A stretch of 64,000 bases of DNA, from assembly GCF_046098205.1 (NCBI RefSeq), contig NZ_JBJURJ010000001.1, forward strand, positions 372,001 through 436,000, read 5' to 3'. Positions 8,555-17,437 of this stretch are shown in pieces. Made by a program: the position numbers and the translations under genes. Each line of letters starts with the position of its first letter. Positions within the stretch are counted from its first letter, which is position 1. This stretch comes from Paenibacillus_AR mesotrionivorans. Lineage in GTDB: Bacteria > Bacillota > Bacilli > Paenibacillales > NBRC-103111. The notes under the pieces are model-generated. The model saw only the letters and a program-made list of their open reading frames with translations, had not been told where the DNA came from and searched no databases.

Positions 8555-8623
8555 CTCCCTCTCATAAAAAAACAATGCCCCACCGGTGTTAAACACGCAG
8601 CAGGACACTGTATGAAGGGTATG

Positions 8624-8656
8624 AAAAGGCCGGCCTCGGAGTTAAACCGGACCGGC
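8624..8656 (-). terminator. Terminator after pduL
   Basis: GCCGG...CGG pairs with CCG...CCGGC across a short loop, followed on the minus strand by CTTTTC. It lies 10 bases after the pduL stop. Confidence 0.7.
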
Positions 8657-8665
8657 GGGAATCAC

Positions 8666-9235
8666 TTACAGCAGGACTTCAGCCTGGTCGCCGTTCTTAA
8701 CGCCGGCAGCATTGGCTTCGTCTGTGTCGATATGCATATCCAAAGCAAAGGAATCGCTGACGCGGGCGATCACGTCCTCAAAGATAACCGGACGTTCGCT
8801 CTTCACCTTAACGGACAGCAGCTGCTTGTCCTTAATGCCCCACTTCTCGGCATCAGAGGTGTGGAAGTGAATGTGGCGGGCAGCGACGATAACGCCGTCC
8901 TCGGTTACAACTTCGCCGGCAGGGCCGACGATCTTGATGCCGGGAGTGCCTTCGGTTTTGCCGGATTCCCGTACGGGAGCCGCTACGCCCAATGCAAAGG
9001 AATCTGTTTTCGAAATTTCAAGCTGTGTTTTGGGGCGTTCCGGACCCAGGATCCGGACTTTATCGAACTTGCCCTTGGCGCCGATAACCGCTACAGTTTC
9101 TTCTGCGGCATATTGGCCAGGTTGGGAAAGGTCCTTCATGTTCTTCAATTCGTAGCCTGCTCCAAACAGGATGTCGATGTGTTCGCGGGATAAATGGATG
9201 TGCCGGGCCGATACGCCTACGGGAACCAGTTTCAT
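8666..9235 (-). CDS. pduL: PduL-type phosphate acyltransferase
   Basis: The 189-residue protein matches the PTAC/PduL phosphotransacylase family, which interconverts acyl-CoA and acyl-phosphate and is unrelated to Pta. Both zinc-binding histidine motifs are visible: SARHIHLS near residues 9-16 and AARHIHFH near 110-120. I start at the internal ATG (MKLVPVGVSARH) because CAGGAG lies about 9 bases upstream. No microcompartment shell genes are nearby and there is no targeting extension, so a cytosolic acetate or propionate role is likely. It lies next to korAB, another acyl-CoA-forming system, but has its own terminator. Confidence 0.9.
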   Translation of the reverse strand: MKLVPVGVSARHIHLSREHIDILFGAGYELKNMKDLSQPGQYAAEETVAVIGAKGKFDKVRILGPERPKTQLEISKTDSFALGVAAPVRESGKTEGTPGIKIVGPAGEVVTEDGVIVAARHIHFHTSDAEKWGIKDKQLLSVKVKSERPVIFEDVIARVSDSFALDMHIDTDEANAAGVKNGDQAEVLL

Positions 9236-9362
9236 GATTGAGGTCTCCTGCCTTCCAACTGTATTCATATTTTTGAGGAACTGTTATACTCGATTTCTAT
9301 TATAACAAGACCGCGTAAAAATGGCATATGTTTTTCACATATGCCGGAATTTTTTTAAACCA

Positions 9363-10229
9363 TTATTTAAATTCTGCCACCAAACGTTCAAATTCATCCT
9401 CCGTAATCTGGATATTCTGCTTGGAAATCCCTTCCTGCCTAAAACCCGTTACCTGGTCCTCGTAGGAGGGTTTGGTGGTATCCTGATAGATGAGGCCTGT
9501 AAGCAGGCCGCCCGTCTCCATTAATCGGGTCATTGCCTGAATCCGGTTGCCGGGATCATATCCCTCCTCCTGATCCAGATTCACCAGATTTTCCTTGAAC
9601 CAGTCATAGGTATTCACCTTGTTAAAGGTAACGCAGGGGCTGTACACGTTGATCAGGGAAAAGCCCTTATGCCGGATGCCTGCTTCAATCAAGGCGGTGA
9701 GCTGTTTCAGCTCGCTGGAGAAGGATTGGGCCACGAAGGTGGCGCCGGCGGACAGGGCAACCTCCAATGGCGACAAGGTCGACTCAATGGAGCCTCCCGG
9801 TGTGCTTTTGGTTTTGAAGCCCATGGCGCTGCGCGGTGAGGTTTGTCCCTTGGTCAGCCCGTAAATTTGGTTATCCATAACGATATAGGTGATGTCAATG
9901 TTCCGCCGAAGGGCATGAACGGTATGGCCCATGCCGATGGCGAATCCGTCCCCGTCTCCGCCTGCGGCAATGACAGTGAGTTCGCGGTTGGCCATCTTGA
10001 GGCCTTGGGCGATTGGCAGGGAGCGTCCGTGAATGCCGTGGAAGCCATAGGCATTGATATAGCCGGAGATCCGGCCGGAGCAACCGATGCCCGACACCAC
10101 AGCCAAGCTTTCCGGTGTCAGCCCCACGTTGGCCGCAGCGCGCTGAATGGCGGCCTGTACGGAGAAATCCCCGCAGCCCGGACACCAGTTGGGTTTCACA
10201 TTATTGCGGAAGTCCTTCATCGTTGCCAT
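9363..10229 (-). CDS. korB: 2-oxoacid:ferredoxin oxidoreductase, beta subunit
   Basis: The 288-residue protein is the thiamine-pyrophosphate subunit of a two-subunit 2-oxoacid:ferredoxin oxidoreductase, which decarboxylates a 2-oxoacid to acyl-CoA. Cluster cysteines appear in WCPGCG (near the N-terminus), IGCSGR and SPCVTFN; the TPP motif is GGDGDGFAIG followed by MDNQIYGLTKGQ. The start at MATMKDF has AAGGGG 8 bases upstream and overlaps the end of korA by 13 bases, so the subunits are coupled. The substrate (2-oxoglutarate or pyruvate) is inferred from family custom. Confidence 0.92.
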   Translation of the reverse strand: MATMKDFRNNVKPNWCPGCGDFSVQAAIQRAAANVGLTPESLAVVSGIGCSGRISGYINAYGFHGIHGRSLPIAQGLKMANRELTVIAAGGDGDGFAIGMGHTVHALRRNIDITYIVMDNQIYGLTKGQTSPRSAMGFKTKSTPGGSIESTLSPLEVALSAGATFVAQSFSSELKQLTALIEAGIRHKGFSLINVYSPCVTFNKVNTYDWFKENLVNLDQEEGYDPGNRIQAMTRLMETGGLLTGLIYQDTTKPSYEDQVTGFRQEGISKQNIQITEDEFERLVAEFK

Positions 10230-11962
10230 ACGATCAGCCCCTTGCATGCTTTATGAATTTCCGCCGGCAGGAACGGATTGCCGTCGTATTTCAGGACACT
10301 GTGTATCTTATCCGCCTGGCCCAGATTCAGCTTCAGGAGACTTGCCAGCTGTCCGGTGGCGTTGTTCTCTACCACAACTACCTTTCTGGCGCGGTTGAGA
10401 TGGGGCGTCAGCTCCTCTGTGGGGAACGGATGCAGCTGCCGGATGGTGATATGGGCGGTTTTGATGCCCTCCTCCTCCAGCCGCGCTCTGCCTTCGTCGA
10501 TGGTGCCCAGAGTGGAGCCCATGCCGATAATCAGCATATCCGGTTCAGCGTGGCCCTTGTGAATCTTGATGGCATCGTTTACATGAATCGACTTGAGCTT
10601 CGCCAGCCGTTTGTCCATCATGTTCTTGCGGTTAACCGGCGATTCCGAAGGACGCCCGGCTTCGTCATGCTCTACACCCGTTACATGATGGAGACCGTGT
10701 TTCGTACCCGGCAGCACCCGCGGGGACACCCCGTCAGAGCTTGCAGCATAACGCTTGAACAGCTCATGCTCACCCAATTCAGGCAGTTGGTCCCTCAGCT
10801 TGCCTCTCTTGATGGCGATTTTCTTGTAATCGAAAACATCCGAGGATTGTTTGCCCAAAGAAAGCTGGAGATCCGTCAAGAGGATAACCGGACATTGGTA
10901 CTCCTCCGCCAGATTGAAGGCCTCAATAGTATCGTAGAAGCACTCCTCGATAGTGCTGGGCGCCAGTACGATCTTGGGGATTTCCCCGTGGGTGCCGTAA
11001 ATCATGGCGAATACATCGCTTTGCTCCTGCTTGGTGGGGAGTCCCGTGGACGGGCCGCCGCGTTGGGTATCCACTACCACCACCGGTGTTTCCGTCATAC
11101 CGGCCAGCCCGATTGCCTCCATCATCAGCGACAGGCCGGGTCCTGCCGATGCGGTCATCGCTCTCGCTCCGCCATAGTTGGCGCCGATGGCCATGGTAAT
11201 CGCCGCAATTTCATCCTCTGTTTGAATAACGGTGCCGCCGAATTTAGGCAGCGCCTTGATCAGATATTCCATGATTTCCGACGCGGGAGTAATGGGATAT
11301 GCGGGCATAAACCGGCAGCCGGCGGCTAAAGCCCCCAAGGCAATAGCATCGTTCCCGATCATAAAGAGCTTTTCCTTGCCATCCGCCTGCTCCAGCCGGA
11401 ATTCCTCCAGCGGACCGCCTGCCTGGCTCAGAATAAATTCGGCGCCGCGTTTGACCGCCTCCACATTTTTCTCCACAACTGCCGGGCCCTTGCGGCCGAA
11501 CTCCTCCTCCACCGCCTTGTTAAAGACGGACAGGGGCAGCCCCAGAAGTGCCCAGGAAGCGCCGGAAGCCACCATATTTTTCATCAGAGAGGTCCCCAGT
11601 TCCTCAGCTATCTGGGTGATGGGAACCGCGAACAGCCTGGCCTTCAAACCTTCCGGCAGCACAGGGCTGAATTTGGCGTCGGCCACAACCACGCCGTTCT
11701 CACGAAGCTCGTATGCGTTTACATCGATGCTCTCCTGGTCGAAAGCGACCAGAATGTCCAAACTGTCGGATATGGCACGGATAGGCTTGGTGCTGATCCG
11801 GATCTTGTTGTTGGTATGTCCACCTTTAATCCTGGATGAAAAATGCCGGTACCCATACAAGTAATACCCCAGCCGGTTCAATGCCGTGGAGAAAATCCGG
11901 TCGGTGCTTTCCACGCCTTCCCCTTGCTGGCCTCCGATCTTCCATGACAGTTGACTGATCAT
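10217..11962 (-). CDS. korA: 2-oxoacid:ferredoxin oxidoreductase, alpha (gamma-alpha fused) subunit
   Basis: This 581-residue subunit starts with the gamma domain (GGQQGEGVEST, about 8-185) fused to the alpha pyrimidine-binding domain (about 200-400, YPITPASEIMEY) and a C-terminal domain (about 470-575). It partners with KorB. The ATG ending at 11962 is chosen because AAGGAG lies 8 bases upstream; a GTG three codons earlier overlaps the ribosome site. A strong sigma-A type promoter is found about 160 bases upstream. The gene pair is common in aerobic Bacillales as a ferredoxin-linked branch of 2-oxoglutarate oxidation. Confidence 0.93.
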   Translation of the reverse strand: MISQLSWKIGGQQGEGVESTDRIFSTALNRLGYYLYGYRHFSSRIKGGHTNNKIRISTKPIRAISDSLDILVAFDQESIDVNAYELRENGVVVADAKFSPVLPEGLKARLFAVPITQIAEELGTSLMKNMVASGASWALLGLPLSVFNKAVEEEFGRKGPAVVEKNVEAVKRGAEFILSQAGGPLEEFRLEQADGKEKLFMIGNDAIALGALAAGCRFMPAYPITPASEIMEYLIKALPKFGGTVIQTEDEIAAITMAIGANYGGARAMTASAGPGLSLMMEAIGLAGMTETPVVVVDTQRGGPSTGLPTKQEQSDVFAMIYGTHGEIPKIVLAPSTIEECFYDTIEAFNLAEEYQCPVILLTDLQLSLGKQSSDVFDYKKIAIKRGKLRDQLPELGEHELFKRYAASSDGVSPRVLPGTKHGLHHVTGVEHDEAGRPSESPVNRKNMMDKRLAKLKSIHVNDAIKIHKGHAEPDMLIIGMGSTLGTIDEGRARLEEEGIKTAHITIRQLHPFPTEELTPHLNRARKVVVVENNATGQLASLLKLNLGQADKIHSVLKYDGNPFLPAEIHKACKGLIVWQR

Positions 11963-12125
11963 GACGCCCACTCCTTAGCTGGTGACATCCCCCGCAAACA
12001 AGCTTGCCGCATACTCCCATAAGAAATGCGGGGACCCCGGATGATAGTAATCTTCCATTTTTCTCTTTCAAAATGTAAACGCAATCTTTAGTGCTGCTGT
12101 AAGCATTTATTTGTCTCTCACCAAA

Positions 12126-12154
12126 ATTCTATGCTGTCCATGTTAGATTTGCAA
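12126..12154 (-). promoter_or_regulatory. Sigma-A promoter for korAB
   Basis: Minus strand TTGCAA, 17-base spacer, TAGAAT. Transcription would start near 12119, leaving a leader of about 155 bases before korA. Confidence 0.7.
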
Positions 12155-12199
12155 GTAAATTTGACGATTTTGTTACATAACTCTTTTCGCTCATAATTA

Positions 12200-12218
12200 T
12201 ACTTATTATAGATAAGTA
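12200..12218. other. AT-rich inverted repeat upstream of korAB
   Basis: TACTTAT and ATAAGTA are a perfect 7-base inverted repeat around TATAG, 46 bases upstream of the korAB -35. It could be a regulator site or only AT-rich chance. Confidence 0.35.
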
Positions 12219-12257
12219 GTTATATTAATCATCTTCTAGAGGAATGAAAGAAATTGC

Positions 12258-13190
12258 TTATCCCGGCAGATTTTCCGACATAAATCGCCGCCAATTTCCA
12301 TAGAGAACCCCCTCCGCATCCTCTGCGGAATATCTGCGGTAGATTTCGTTGGCTAAACGGTCATAATTGCCTGCATGCTCCAGCCCGGGTATATGATAGT
12401 CCACCCCGTCGAAGTCCGAGCCGAAGCCTACATGCTCCCTCCCGCCTAATGCCGCTACATGGTCCAGATGGGTTAGGATATCCTTAATGGCAGGCTCGGA
12501 CGCCTTGATAAACCAAGGCACGAAGGTTAACCCCATCACAGCTTTGCGGGCAATCAGGACCTGGATCATCTCATCAGTGAGATTCCGGGGGTGGGGGCAC
12601 AGCTTGCGGACATTGGAGTGGCTGGCGCAGAAGGGCGCGGATGAAAGCTCGGCCAGCTCCCAAAAACCTTTATCGCTTAGATGAGAAACATCCAGGATCA
12701 ATCCGAGCTTGGTGCATTCCTCGATCAGCTTTTTGCCCTTCAGGGTAAACCCCCCGTTCCGCGGCTCCAACACACCGTCCGCAGCCCAGTTGGCATAATT
12801 CCAGGTCAGTCCCAGCATACGGACGCCCATGGCGAAGGCGGTACGAAGATTCACCAGGCTCCCCTCCAGCCCGTCCGCCCCTTCGAGGGTGAGGATGGCC
12901 CCCAGCTTTCCCGAAGCCTCCGCTTCCGTCAAGTCGGCCTTGCTGCGGATATGCCGGACACCTTCGTGGCTGGCAATGCGGTTGTGGAAGGTATCGAAGG
13001 CCTCCAGCAGTTGAGTGAAGGATACATGAGGCCGGTTGGACACAAACACCGCGAAACATTGCACGGCCACACCCGCTTTGTTAAGACGGGGAAAGGAGAC
13101 ATCCGCGTAGATGCTGTCCTGCTTAAAGCTCAGCTCGGCGTGCAGATTCATCTTATCCAGCAGATCACAATGGGCATCGAAAATTTTCAT
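12258..13190 (-). CDS. Membrane dipeptidase (renal dipeptidase family, M19)
   Basis: The 310-residue protein belongs to the peptidase M19 family of zinc dipeptidases. Visible metal-site motifs are FDAHCDLL near the start (HxD), LTLEGAD (about 95), LDVSHLSD (about 170) and ASHSNVR (about 190), then GFGSDFDG near 260. Start MKIFDAHCD has AAAGGAGG 8 bases upstream; the longer frame has no ribosome site. There is no signal peptide. It lies downstream of spoVS beyond a terminator, so it needs its own promoter. The substrate is probably a dipeptide; the physiological role is not evident. Confidence 0.9.
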   Translation of the reverse strand: MKIFDAHCDLLDKMNLHAELSFKQDSIYADVSFPRLNKAGVAVQCFAVFVSNRPHVSFTQLLEAFDTFHNRIASHEGVRHIRSKADLTEAEASGKLGAILTLEGADGLEGSLVNLRTAFAMGVRMLGLTWNYANWAADGVLEPRNGGFTLKGKKLIEECTKLGLILDVSHLSDKGFWELAELSSAPFCASHSNVRKLCPHPRNLTDEMIQVLIARKAVMGLTFVPWFIKASEPAIKDILTHLDHVAALGGREHVGFGSDFDGVDYHIPGLEHAGNYDRLANEIYRRYSAEDAEGVLYGNWRRFMSENLPG

Positions 13191-13237
13191 AGGGTTCCCT
13201 CCTTTTCTCTCTTTCGTTTCACTATATGCACGAACAC

Positions 13238-13270
13238 AAAAAAACCTGTCTACTGCTTCCCGTAAACAGG
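13238..13270 (-). terminator. Terminator after spoVS
   Basis: CCTGT-TAC pairs with GTA-ACAGG, followed on the minus strand by TTTTTTT. It lies about 46 bases past the spoVS stop. Confidence 0.88.
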
Positions 13271-13316
13271 CGGTGCTGCATATGTCCCCATTGGTGAAGC
13301 ACAACTGCTCCAGATT

Positions 13317-13577
13317 CTAACGGGGTTCGACGATGAGCTTGATTGCCGTGCGGTCTTCTCCGTCTATGACTATATCCGTAAACGCCGGTATACAGATCAG
13401 ATCCACTCCGCCGGGAGCTACAAAGCCGCGGGCAATGGCTACGGCCTTCACGGCCTGGTTCAGTGCGCCTGCTCCAATCGCCTGAAGTTCTGCCGCTCCC
13501 CTTTCCCTCAACACGCCAGCCAGCGCACCTGCTACGGAGTTTGGGTTGGATTTTGCTGAAACCTTTAATACTTCCAT
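13317..13577 (-). CDS. spoVS: Stage V sporulation protein S
   Basis: The 86 residues (MEVLKVSAKSNPNSVAGALA...) are the highly conserved SpoVS, a small Alba-like protein of Firmicutes that affects septation and coat assembly during sporulation. The length equals the family's usual size. It sits alone between terminators, downstream of ymdB, the same order as in Bacillus subtilis. Sigma-H control is known for Bacillus spoVS, but I could not find a convincing sigma-H promoter in the 84 bases between it and the ymdB terminator. Confidence 0.96.
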   Translation of the reverse strand: MEVLKVSAKSNPNSVAGALAGVLRERGAAELQAIGAGALNQAVKAVAIARGFVAPGGVDLICIPAFTDIVIDGEDRTAIKLIVEPR

Positions 13578-13661
13578 GAAAGGTACCTCCCAGGGGATAG
13601 GTGATGGATTCCAGTACCCATCATATTCGCAGGATTTTCATAACATACCATCCCTGTTGAC

Positions 13662-13696
13662 AAAAAAAAGAAGCCGCCCGGTTACGGACAGCTTCT
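13662..13696 (-). terminator. Terminator after ymdB
   Basis: AGAAGC...CCG pairs with CGG...GCTTCT around GTTA, followed on the minus strand by eight T. It lies just after the ymdB stop. Confidence 0.9.
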
Positions 13697-13714
13697 TCGG
13701 CATTTAAGGTGAAT

Positions 13715-14509
13715 TTATTCGCTGATGTAATTATCCTCGTCCGTACGGATTTGCTGGATGCTCTTCGCCAGCCCTGTTTGCTCATCCAGCTCGATCAGGG
13801 CTGCGTGGAAGTGCCATTTACCCTCATCCACCACAAACCGGGACGGCAGCTGGGTCAAAAACCGGTGCATCACACCCTCCTGCTCCATACCCAAGATCCC
13901 GTCCCGGGGTCCGACCATTCCCACATCCGTAAGATAGGCCGTTCCTCCGGGCAGCACCCGGTTGTCATTGCTCTGCACATGCGTATGGGTACCCACTACG
14001 GCGGATACCCGGCCGTTCAGATACCAGCCCATGGCAATTTTCTCGGAGGTGGCTTCCGCGTGGAAATCCACAAAAATATATTGATGACGGCCGCCTTCCC
14101 GCTCCAGAATGGCATCCACTGTTTGGAATGGACAGTCTAACGGAGGCAAAAAGGTTCTGCCCTGAAGATTGATTACCAGCAGGTCCTTGCCTGCCGCCTT
14201 CAAGGACATATACCCGTTCCCGGGTGTGCCGTAAGGAAAGTTGGCCGGGCGGATCAGGCGGGGCTCATCGTCGATAAAGTCGAAGATCTCCCGGTTATCC
14301 CAGGTATGGTTGCCCATGGTGATGCCATGAACGCCTTGGTCAAAAAACTCTCTTGCGATGGCCTGATTGATGCCCCGTCCATGGGCGGCATTCTCACCGT
14401 TCACAAGAACGACATCCGGACGGTATTTGGACTTCAGTCCGGGGAGCACGTTCTTGAGCGCCTTACGGCCTACAGAACCCACGATATCGCCGATAAATAA
14501 CAGTTTAAT
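13715..14509 (-). CDS. ymdB: YmdB-family 2',3'-cyclic nucleotide phosphodiesterase with a probable ATT start
   Basis: The metallophosphoesterase shows the full metal set: GDIVGS, VNGENAA, MGNHTWD, DFHAEATSE and VGTHTHVQ. In Bacillus YmdB hydrolyses 2',3'-cyclic nucleotides and affects biofilm and motility. The best ribosome site, GGAGG, is followed 7-8 bases later by ATT AAA CTG, so the protein would begin (M)KLLFIGD and have 264 residues, the length I recall for the Bacillus protein. In-frame upstream options are a TTG at 14554 and a GTG, both without a good site. It follows rny and has its own terminator. Confidence 0.9.
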   Translation of the reverse strand: MKLLFIGDIVGSVGRKALKNVLPGLKSKYRPDVVLVNGENAAHGRGINQAIAREFFDQGVHGITMGNHTWDNREIFDFIDDEPRLIRPANFPYGTPGNGYMSLKAAGKDLLVINLQGRTFLPPLDCPFQTVDAILEREGGRHQYIFVDFHAEATSEKIAMGWYLNGRVSAVVGTHTHVQSNDNRVLPGGTAYLTDVGMVGPRDGILGMEQEGVMHRFLTQLPSRFVVDEGKWHFHAALIELDEQTGLAKSIQQIRTDEDNYISE

Positions 14510-14585
14510 GGTAATCCCTCCAATTGCCTTGTTCACACAGACCCGGTCCTGCAAGGTCTATGCCGCAGGCCGTTTAGGCCCTGCA

Positions 14586-14617
14586 AAGAAAAGGAAAGTG
14601 GCTTATCAGCCACTCTC
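14586..14617 (-). terminator. Terminator after rny
   Basis: A 9-base stem (one G-U) of GAGAGTGGC and GCCACTTTC, loop TGATAA, followed by CTTTTCTTT on the minus strand. Confidence 0.8.
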
Positions 14618-14636
14618 CCGTTGTTCCTATTGTTGT

Positions 14637-16187
14637 TTACTTCGCGTACTCGACTGCTCGGGTTTCCCGGATCACGGTAACCTTGATGTGTCCCGGATAA
14701 TCCAGCTCGCTTTCGATCTTCTTGGTAATATCCCTTGCCAGACGGAAGGATTCGGTATCGTCCACCTTATCCGGCTGGACCATAACCCGGATTTCCCGGC
14801 CCGCTTGAATGGCGTACGACTTCTCTACGCCCTCGAACGACTCGCAGATATCCTCCAGCTTCTCCAGACGCTTGATATAGGTCTCCAGCGTCTCTCTCCG
14901 TGCACCAGGCCGCGCGGCAGACAAGGCGTCTGCTGCACCTACCAGCATGGCGATGACGGAGGTGGCTTCGCAATCCCCGTGATGGGATGCGATGCTGTTG
15001 ATCACTACGGGATGTTCTTTATACTTTTTGCCAATTTCTACGCCAATTTCAACATGGGAGCCTTCCACTTCATGATCCAGCGCTTTGCCGATATCATGAA
15101 GAAGTCCGGCACGTTTCGCCAATGTAACGTCTTCTCCCAGTTCTCCCGCCATAAGTCCGGCCAGGTAGGCCACTTCCATGGAATGCTTAAGCACATTCTG
15201 GCCGTAGCTTGTACGAAACCGTAAACGTCCCAGAATCTTGATGAGATCCGGGTGCAGACCGTGAACGCCCACCTCGAAGGTGGCTTGCTCTCCGTATTCA
15301 CGGATGCGTTCATCCACTTCCTTGCGTGATTTCTCCACCATTTCTTCGATGCGGGCCGGGTGAATCCGGCCGTCCGCCACCAGCTTCTCCAGTGAGGTCC
15401 GGGCGATTTCCCGGCGGATGGGGTCAAATCCGGACAGGATTACCGCTTCCGGTGTATCATCGATAATCAAATCGATGCCTGTCAAGGTTTCCAACGCACG
15501 AATATTGCGTCCTTCACGGCCGATAATCCGGCCCTTCATTTCCTCATTGGGCAGGGAGACGACAGATACCGTCGTTTCCGCTACGTGGTCGGCAGCACAA
15601 CGCTGAATGGCGAGAGTGATGATCTCTCTAGCCTTCTTATCGGCTTCCTCTCTGGCTTGAGACTCGATCTCCTTGATCATTTGGGCGGTCTCGTGGCGTA
15701 CTTCCTGCTCTACATTGGTGAGGATGATGGTTCTGGCCTCTTCCATTGTCAGTGCGGAGATCCGCTCCAGCTCAGATACCTGGTCCTTGTAAAGCTGGTC
15801 AATTTGAGCCTGGGTTTCTTCAATGCGCTTCTCTTTATTCGCAACTTGCTCTTCCTTGCGCTCCAGGGAATCAATCTTTTTATCCAGCGTTTCCTCTTTT
15901 TGCAACAATCGCCGTTCTTGTCGTTGAATTTCATTACGACGCTCACGAATGTCTTTTTCAGCTTCGGTGCGGAGACGGTGAACCTCGTCCTTCGCTTCCA
16001 CAACCGTTTCTTTCTTCAGTGCATCGGCTTCCTTCTTAGCACCTTCGATAATCTGCTCGGCTGCCTGCTCTGCACTGGAAATTTTCGCTTCAGCAATCGA
16101 TTTGCGGATAAGAAAACCGATCCAAGCGCCAATGAGACCAGTCACGAGCGAGATTGCGATGGTGATGATGACTTCTTGCATAGACAT
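14637..16187 (-). CDS. rny: Ribonuclease Y
   Basis: RNase Y is the membrane-bound endoribonuclease that starts mRNA decay in Firmicutes. The 516 residues show an N-terminal membrane helix (about 5-27), a long charged coiled coil (about 30-200), a KH domain (GRIIGREGRNIRALE, about 212) and an HD domain with LLHDIGKALDHE and SHHGD. I start at the ATG ending at 16187 because AGGAGG lies 8 bases upstream; an in-frame GTG three codons earlier overlaps that site. It has its own promoter about 180 bases upstream and a terminator. RicA, its partner, is also in this window. Confidence 0.98.
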   Translation of the reverse strand: MSMQEVIITIAISLVTGLIGAWIGFLIRKSIAEAKISSAEQAAEQIIEGAKKEADALKKETVVEAKDEVHRLRTEAEKDIRERRNEIQRQERRLLQKEETLDKKIDSLERKEEQVANKEKRIEETQAQIDQLYKDQVSELERISALTMEEARTIILTNVEQEVRHETAQMIKEIESQAREEADKKAREIITLAIQRCAADHVAETTVSVVSLPNEEMKGRIIGREGRNIRALETLTGIDLIIDDTPEAVILSGFDPIRREIARTSLEKLVADGRIHPARIEEMVEKSRKEVDERIREYGEQATFEVGVHGLHPDLIKILGRLRFRTSYGQNVLKHSMEVAYLAGLMAGELGEDVTLAKRAGLLHDIGKALDHEVEGSHVEIGVEIGKKYKEHPVVINSIASHHGDCEATSVIAMLVGAADALSAARPGARRETLETYIKRLEKLEDICESFEGVEKSYAIQAGREIRVMVQPDKVDDTESFRLARDITKKIESELDYPGHIKVTVIRETRAVEYAK

Positions 16188-16689
16188 CTGCGTCACCTCC
16201 TCGTCGTTTCTCCAAGGTGTAGCTTGGGGGTATTCGGTTTTTAATCCGTGGGTTTCAGTCTGCTTTACGCATGCTCAATCGTTTTCGGGTTATTGCGGTC
16301 TTACGGCGGAAGTAATGAATTGGCGAAAGCTCCTGCATATTTAAAGCAAAATAAAATATACATGAACATTTTAGCTTTTGTCGAAGAACATTGTCAAGCT
16401 ATTGACAATCAAATCCAATACATTTCTACCCTGCCGTGTAAGGAAGGCATTATGGTTCCTCTTTTAGGGCCTGTATTCATCCCCTCATGAGGGTACCGTT
16501 AGCCGCTTTTGGCCCCTGGCTGCGTTACTTTTATCTTGTGCACCCCCGGTGATTTAACCCGAAATGGCCTTGCCTGAAACGAACATTCGCCAAAACCTGC
16601 TTCTCTCGGAAATTGGGGGGGACCGCTCCCAGCCGCGGGAGAACTCTACCGGCTTTCCGTCCGGTATCTGGCTGGAAGCCCGAACATGA
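16188..16689. other. 502-base gap between recX and rny
   Basis: I see no gene here. It holds the rny promoter (16368-16397), a TTGTCA/TGACAA inverted repeat that overlaps its -35, a 12-base palindrome CCCTCATGAGGG (about 16484-16495) and, near the recX end, a long-loop GGCTT...AAGCC pairing without a T tract. Confidence 0.5.
16368..16397 (-). promoter_or_regulatory. Sigma-A promoter for rny
   Basis: Minus strand TTGACA, 18-base spacer, TAAAAT. The -35 is part of an inverted repeat TTGTCA-atagct-TGACAA, which could bind a regulator. The leader would be about 175 bases. Confidence 0.7.
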
Positions 16690-17358
16690 TCAGATTTCCG
16701 CGTCATCCTCAGCCGTTTGCTCGGACGCCTCCCGGACCACCCGCTTCACCAATTCATGGGAATATCCCCTGCGCAGAAGATAGGTCATCACCTTGCGTTT
16801 CCGTTCAAAGAGCTCTCCTCCGGTAATCCGCCATTTCTTCACGGCTGAATCCAGTGCGGCCGCATATTCCTCTTCAGGATCAATGCTGCCCAGCGCGGAC
16901 GAAATATCCGCATCCTCCACACCCTTCTGGGCAAGCTCCATTTCCACCCATTTTCGGCCCTTCTTCTGGCTCCGGATCCGGTTCTCGGTCCAAAGCTTGG
17001 CAAAGGTCTCATCATTAAGATAACCTTCCCCGGACAGGCGTTCCACCACCTCACGGATCCGCTCCGGCTCGTATTCCTTCTCCTTCAAATGCAATCGGAC
17101 CTCCTGCTGCGACCGGGGGCGCCTGCCTATGTAACGGATAGCCTCCAGATACGCCTGGTGCCGCTCGTCATCCATTACAATCCCCGCAATGGACTCGCTG
17201 TCCACCGACTCCCCCTTCAGAAGCCTGTGGCGGATCATAATATCCTCATGCACCGAAAAGGCATACACATCATCAATAAAAAGGTTGTACCGCTTCTTAT
17301 TGCCCTTCTGCCGTTCTACCGAAGTGATCCACCCGACCTGATCTTCGCCGTTCGACAT
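16690..17358 (-). CDS. recX: Regulatory protein RecX
   Basis: The 222-residue protein has the RecX layout of three-helix repeats (RxRSxxEVxxxL, then YLNDETFAKLWTENRI and GYSHELVKRVV). RecX binds RecA filaments and limits recombinase activity. It lies directly downstream of recA on the same strand, separated by a strong 12-base hairpin, so its level is probably set below that of recA by partial termination. Its ATG is preceded by AGAAGGA at close spacing and AAAGGA further out, a modest ribosome site. Confidence 0.93.
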   Translation of the reverse strand: MSNGEDQVGWITSVERQKGNKKRYNLFIDDVYAFSVHEDIMIRHRLLKGESVDSESIAGIVMDDERHQAYLEAIRYIGRRPRSQQEVRLHLKEKEYEPERIREVVERLSGEGYLNDETFAKLWTENRIRSQKKGRKWVEMELAQKGVEDADISSALGSIDPEEEYAAALDSAVKKWRITGGELFERKRKVMTYLLRRGYSHELVKRVVREASEQTAEDDAEI

Positions 17359-17383
17359 ATCCTTCTACGTTCCTTTCTGCAAG

Positions 17384-17413
17384 AAGGGCACCCTGTTTAT
17401 CCAGGGTGCCCTT
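17384..17413 (-). terminator. Hairpin between recA and recX
   Basis: A perfect 12-base stem, AAGGGCACCCTG with CAGGGTGCCCTT, and a 6-base loop. On the minus strand it is followed by CTTGC, not a T tract, so it is more likely an attenuator or mRNA stabiliser than a full terminator. Confidence 0.7.
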
Positions 17414-17437
17414 ACGGTTGTAGGTATAGCTGACTGC

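Noticed and set aside
13578..13661. Sigma-H promoter for spoVS
   Set aside because: A GAAT-type -10 is present, but no AGGA-type -35 is found at the right distance.
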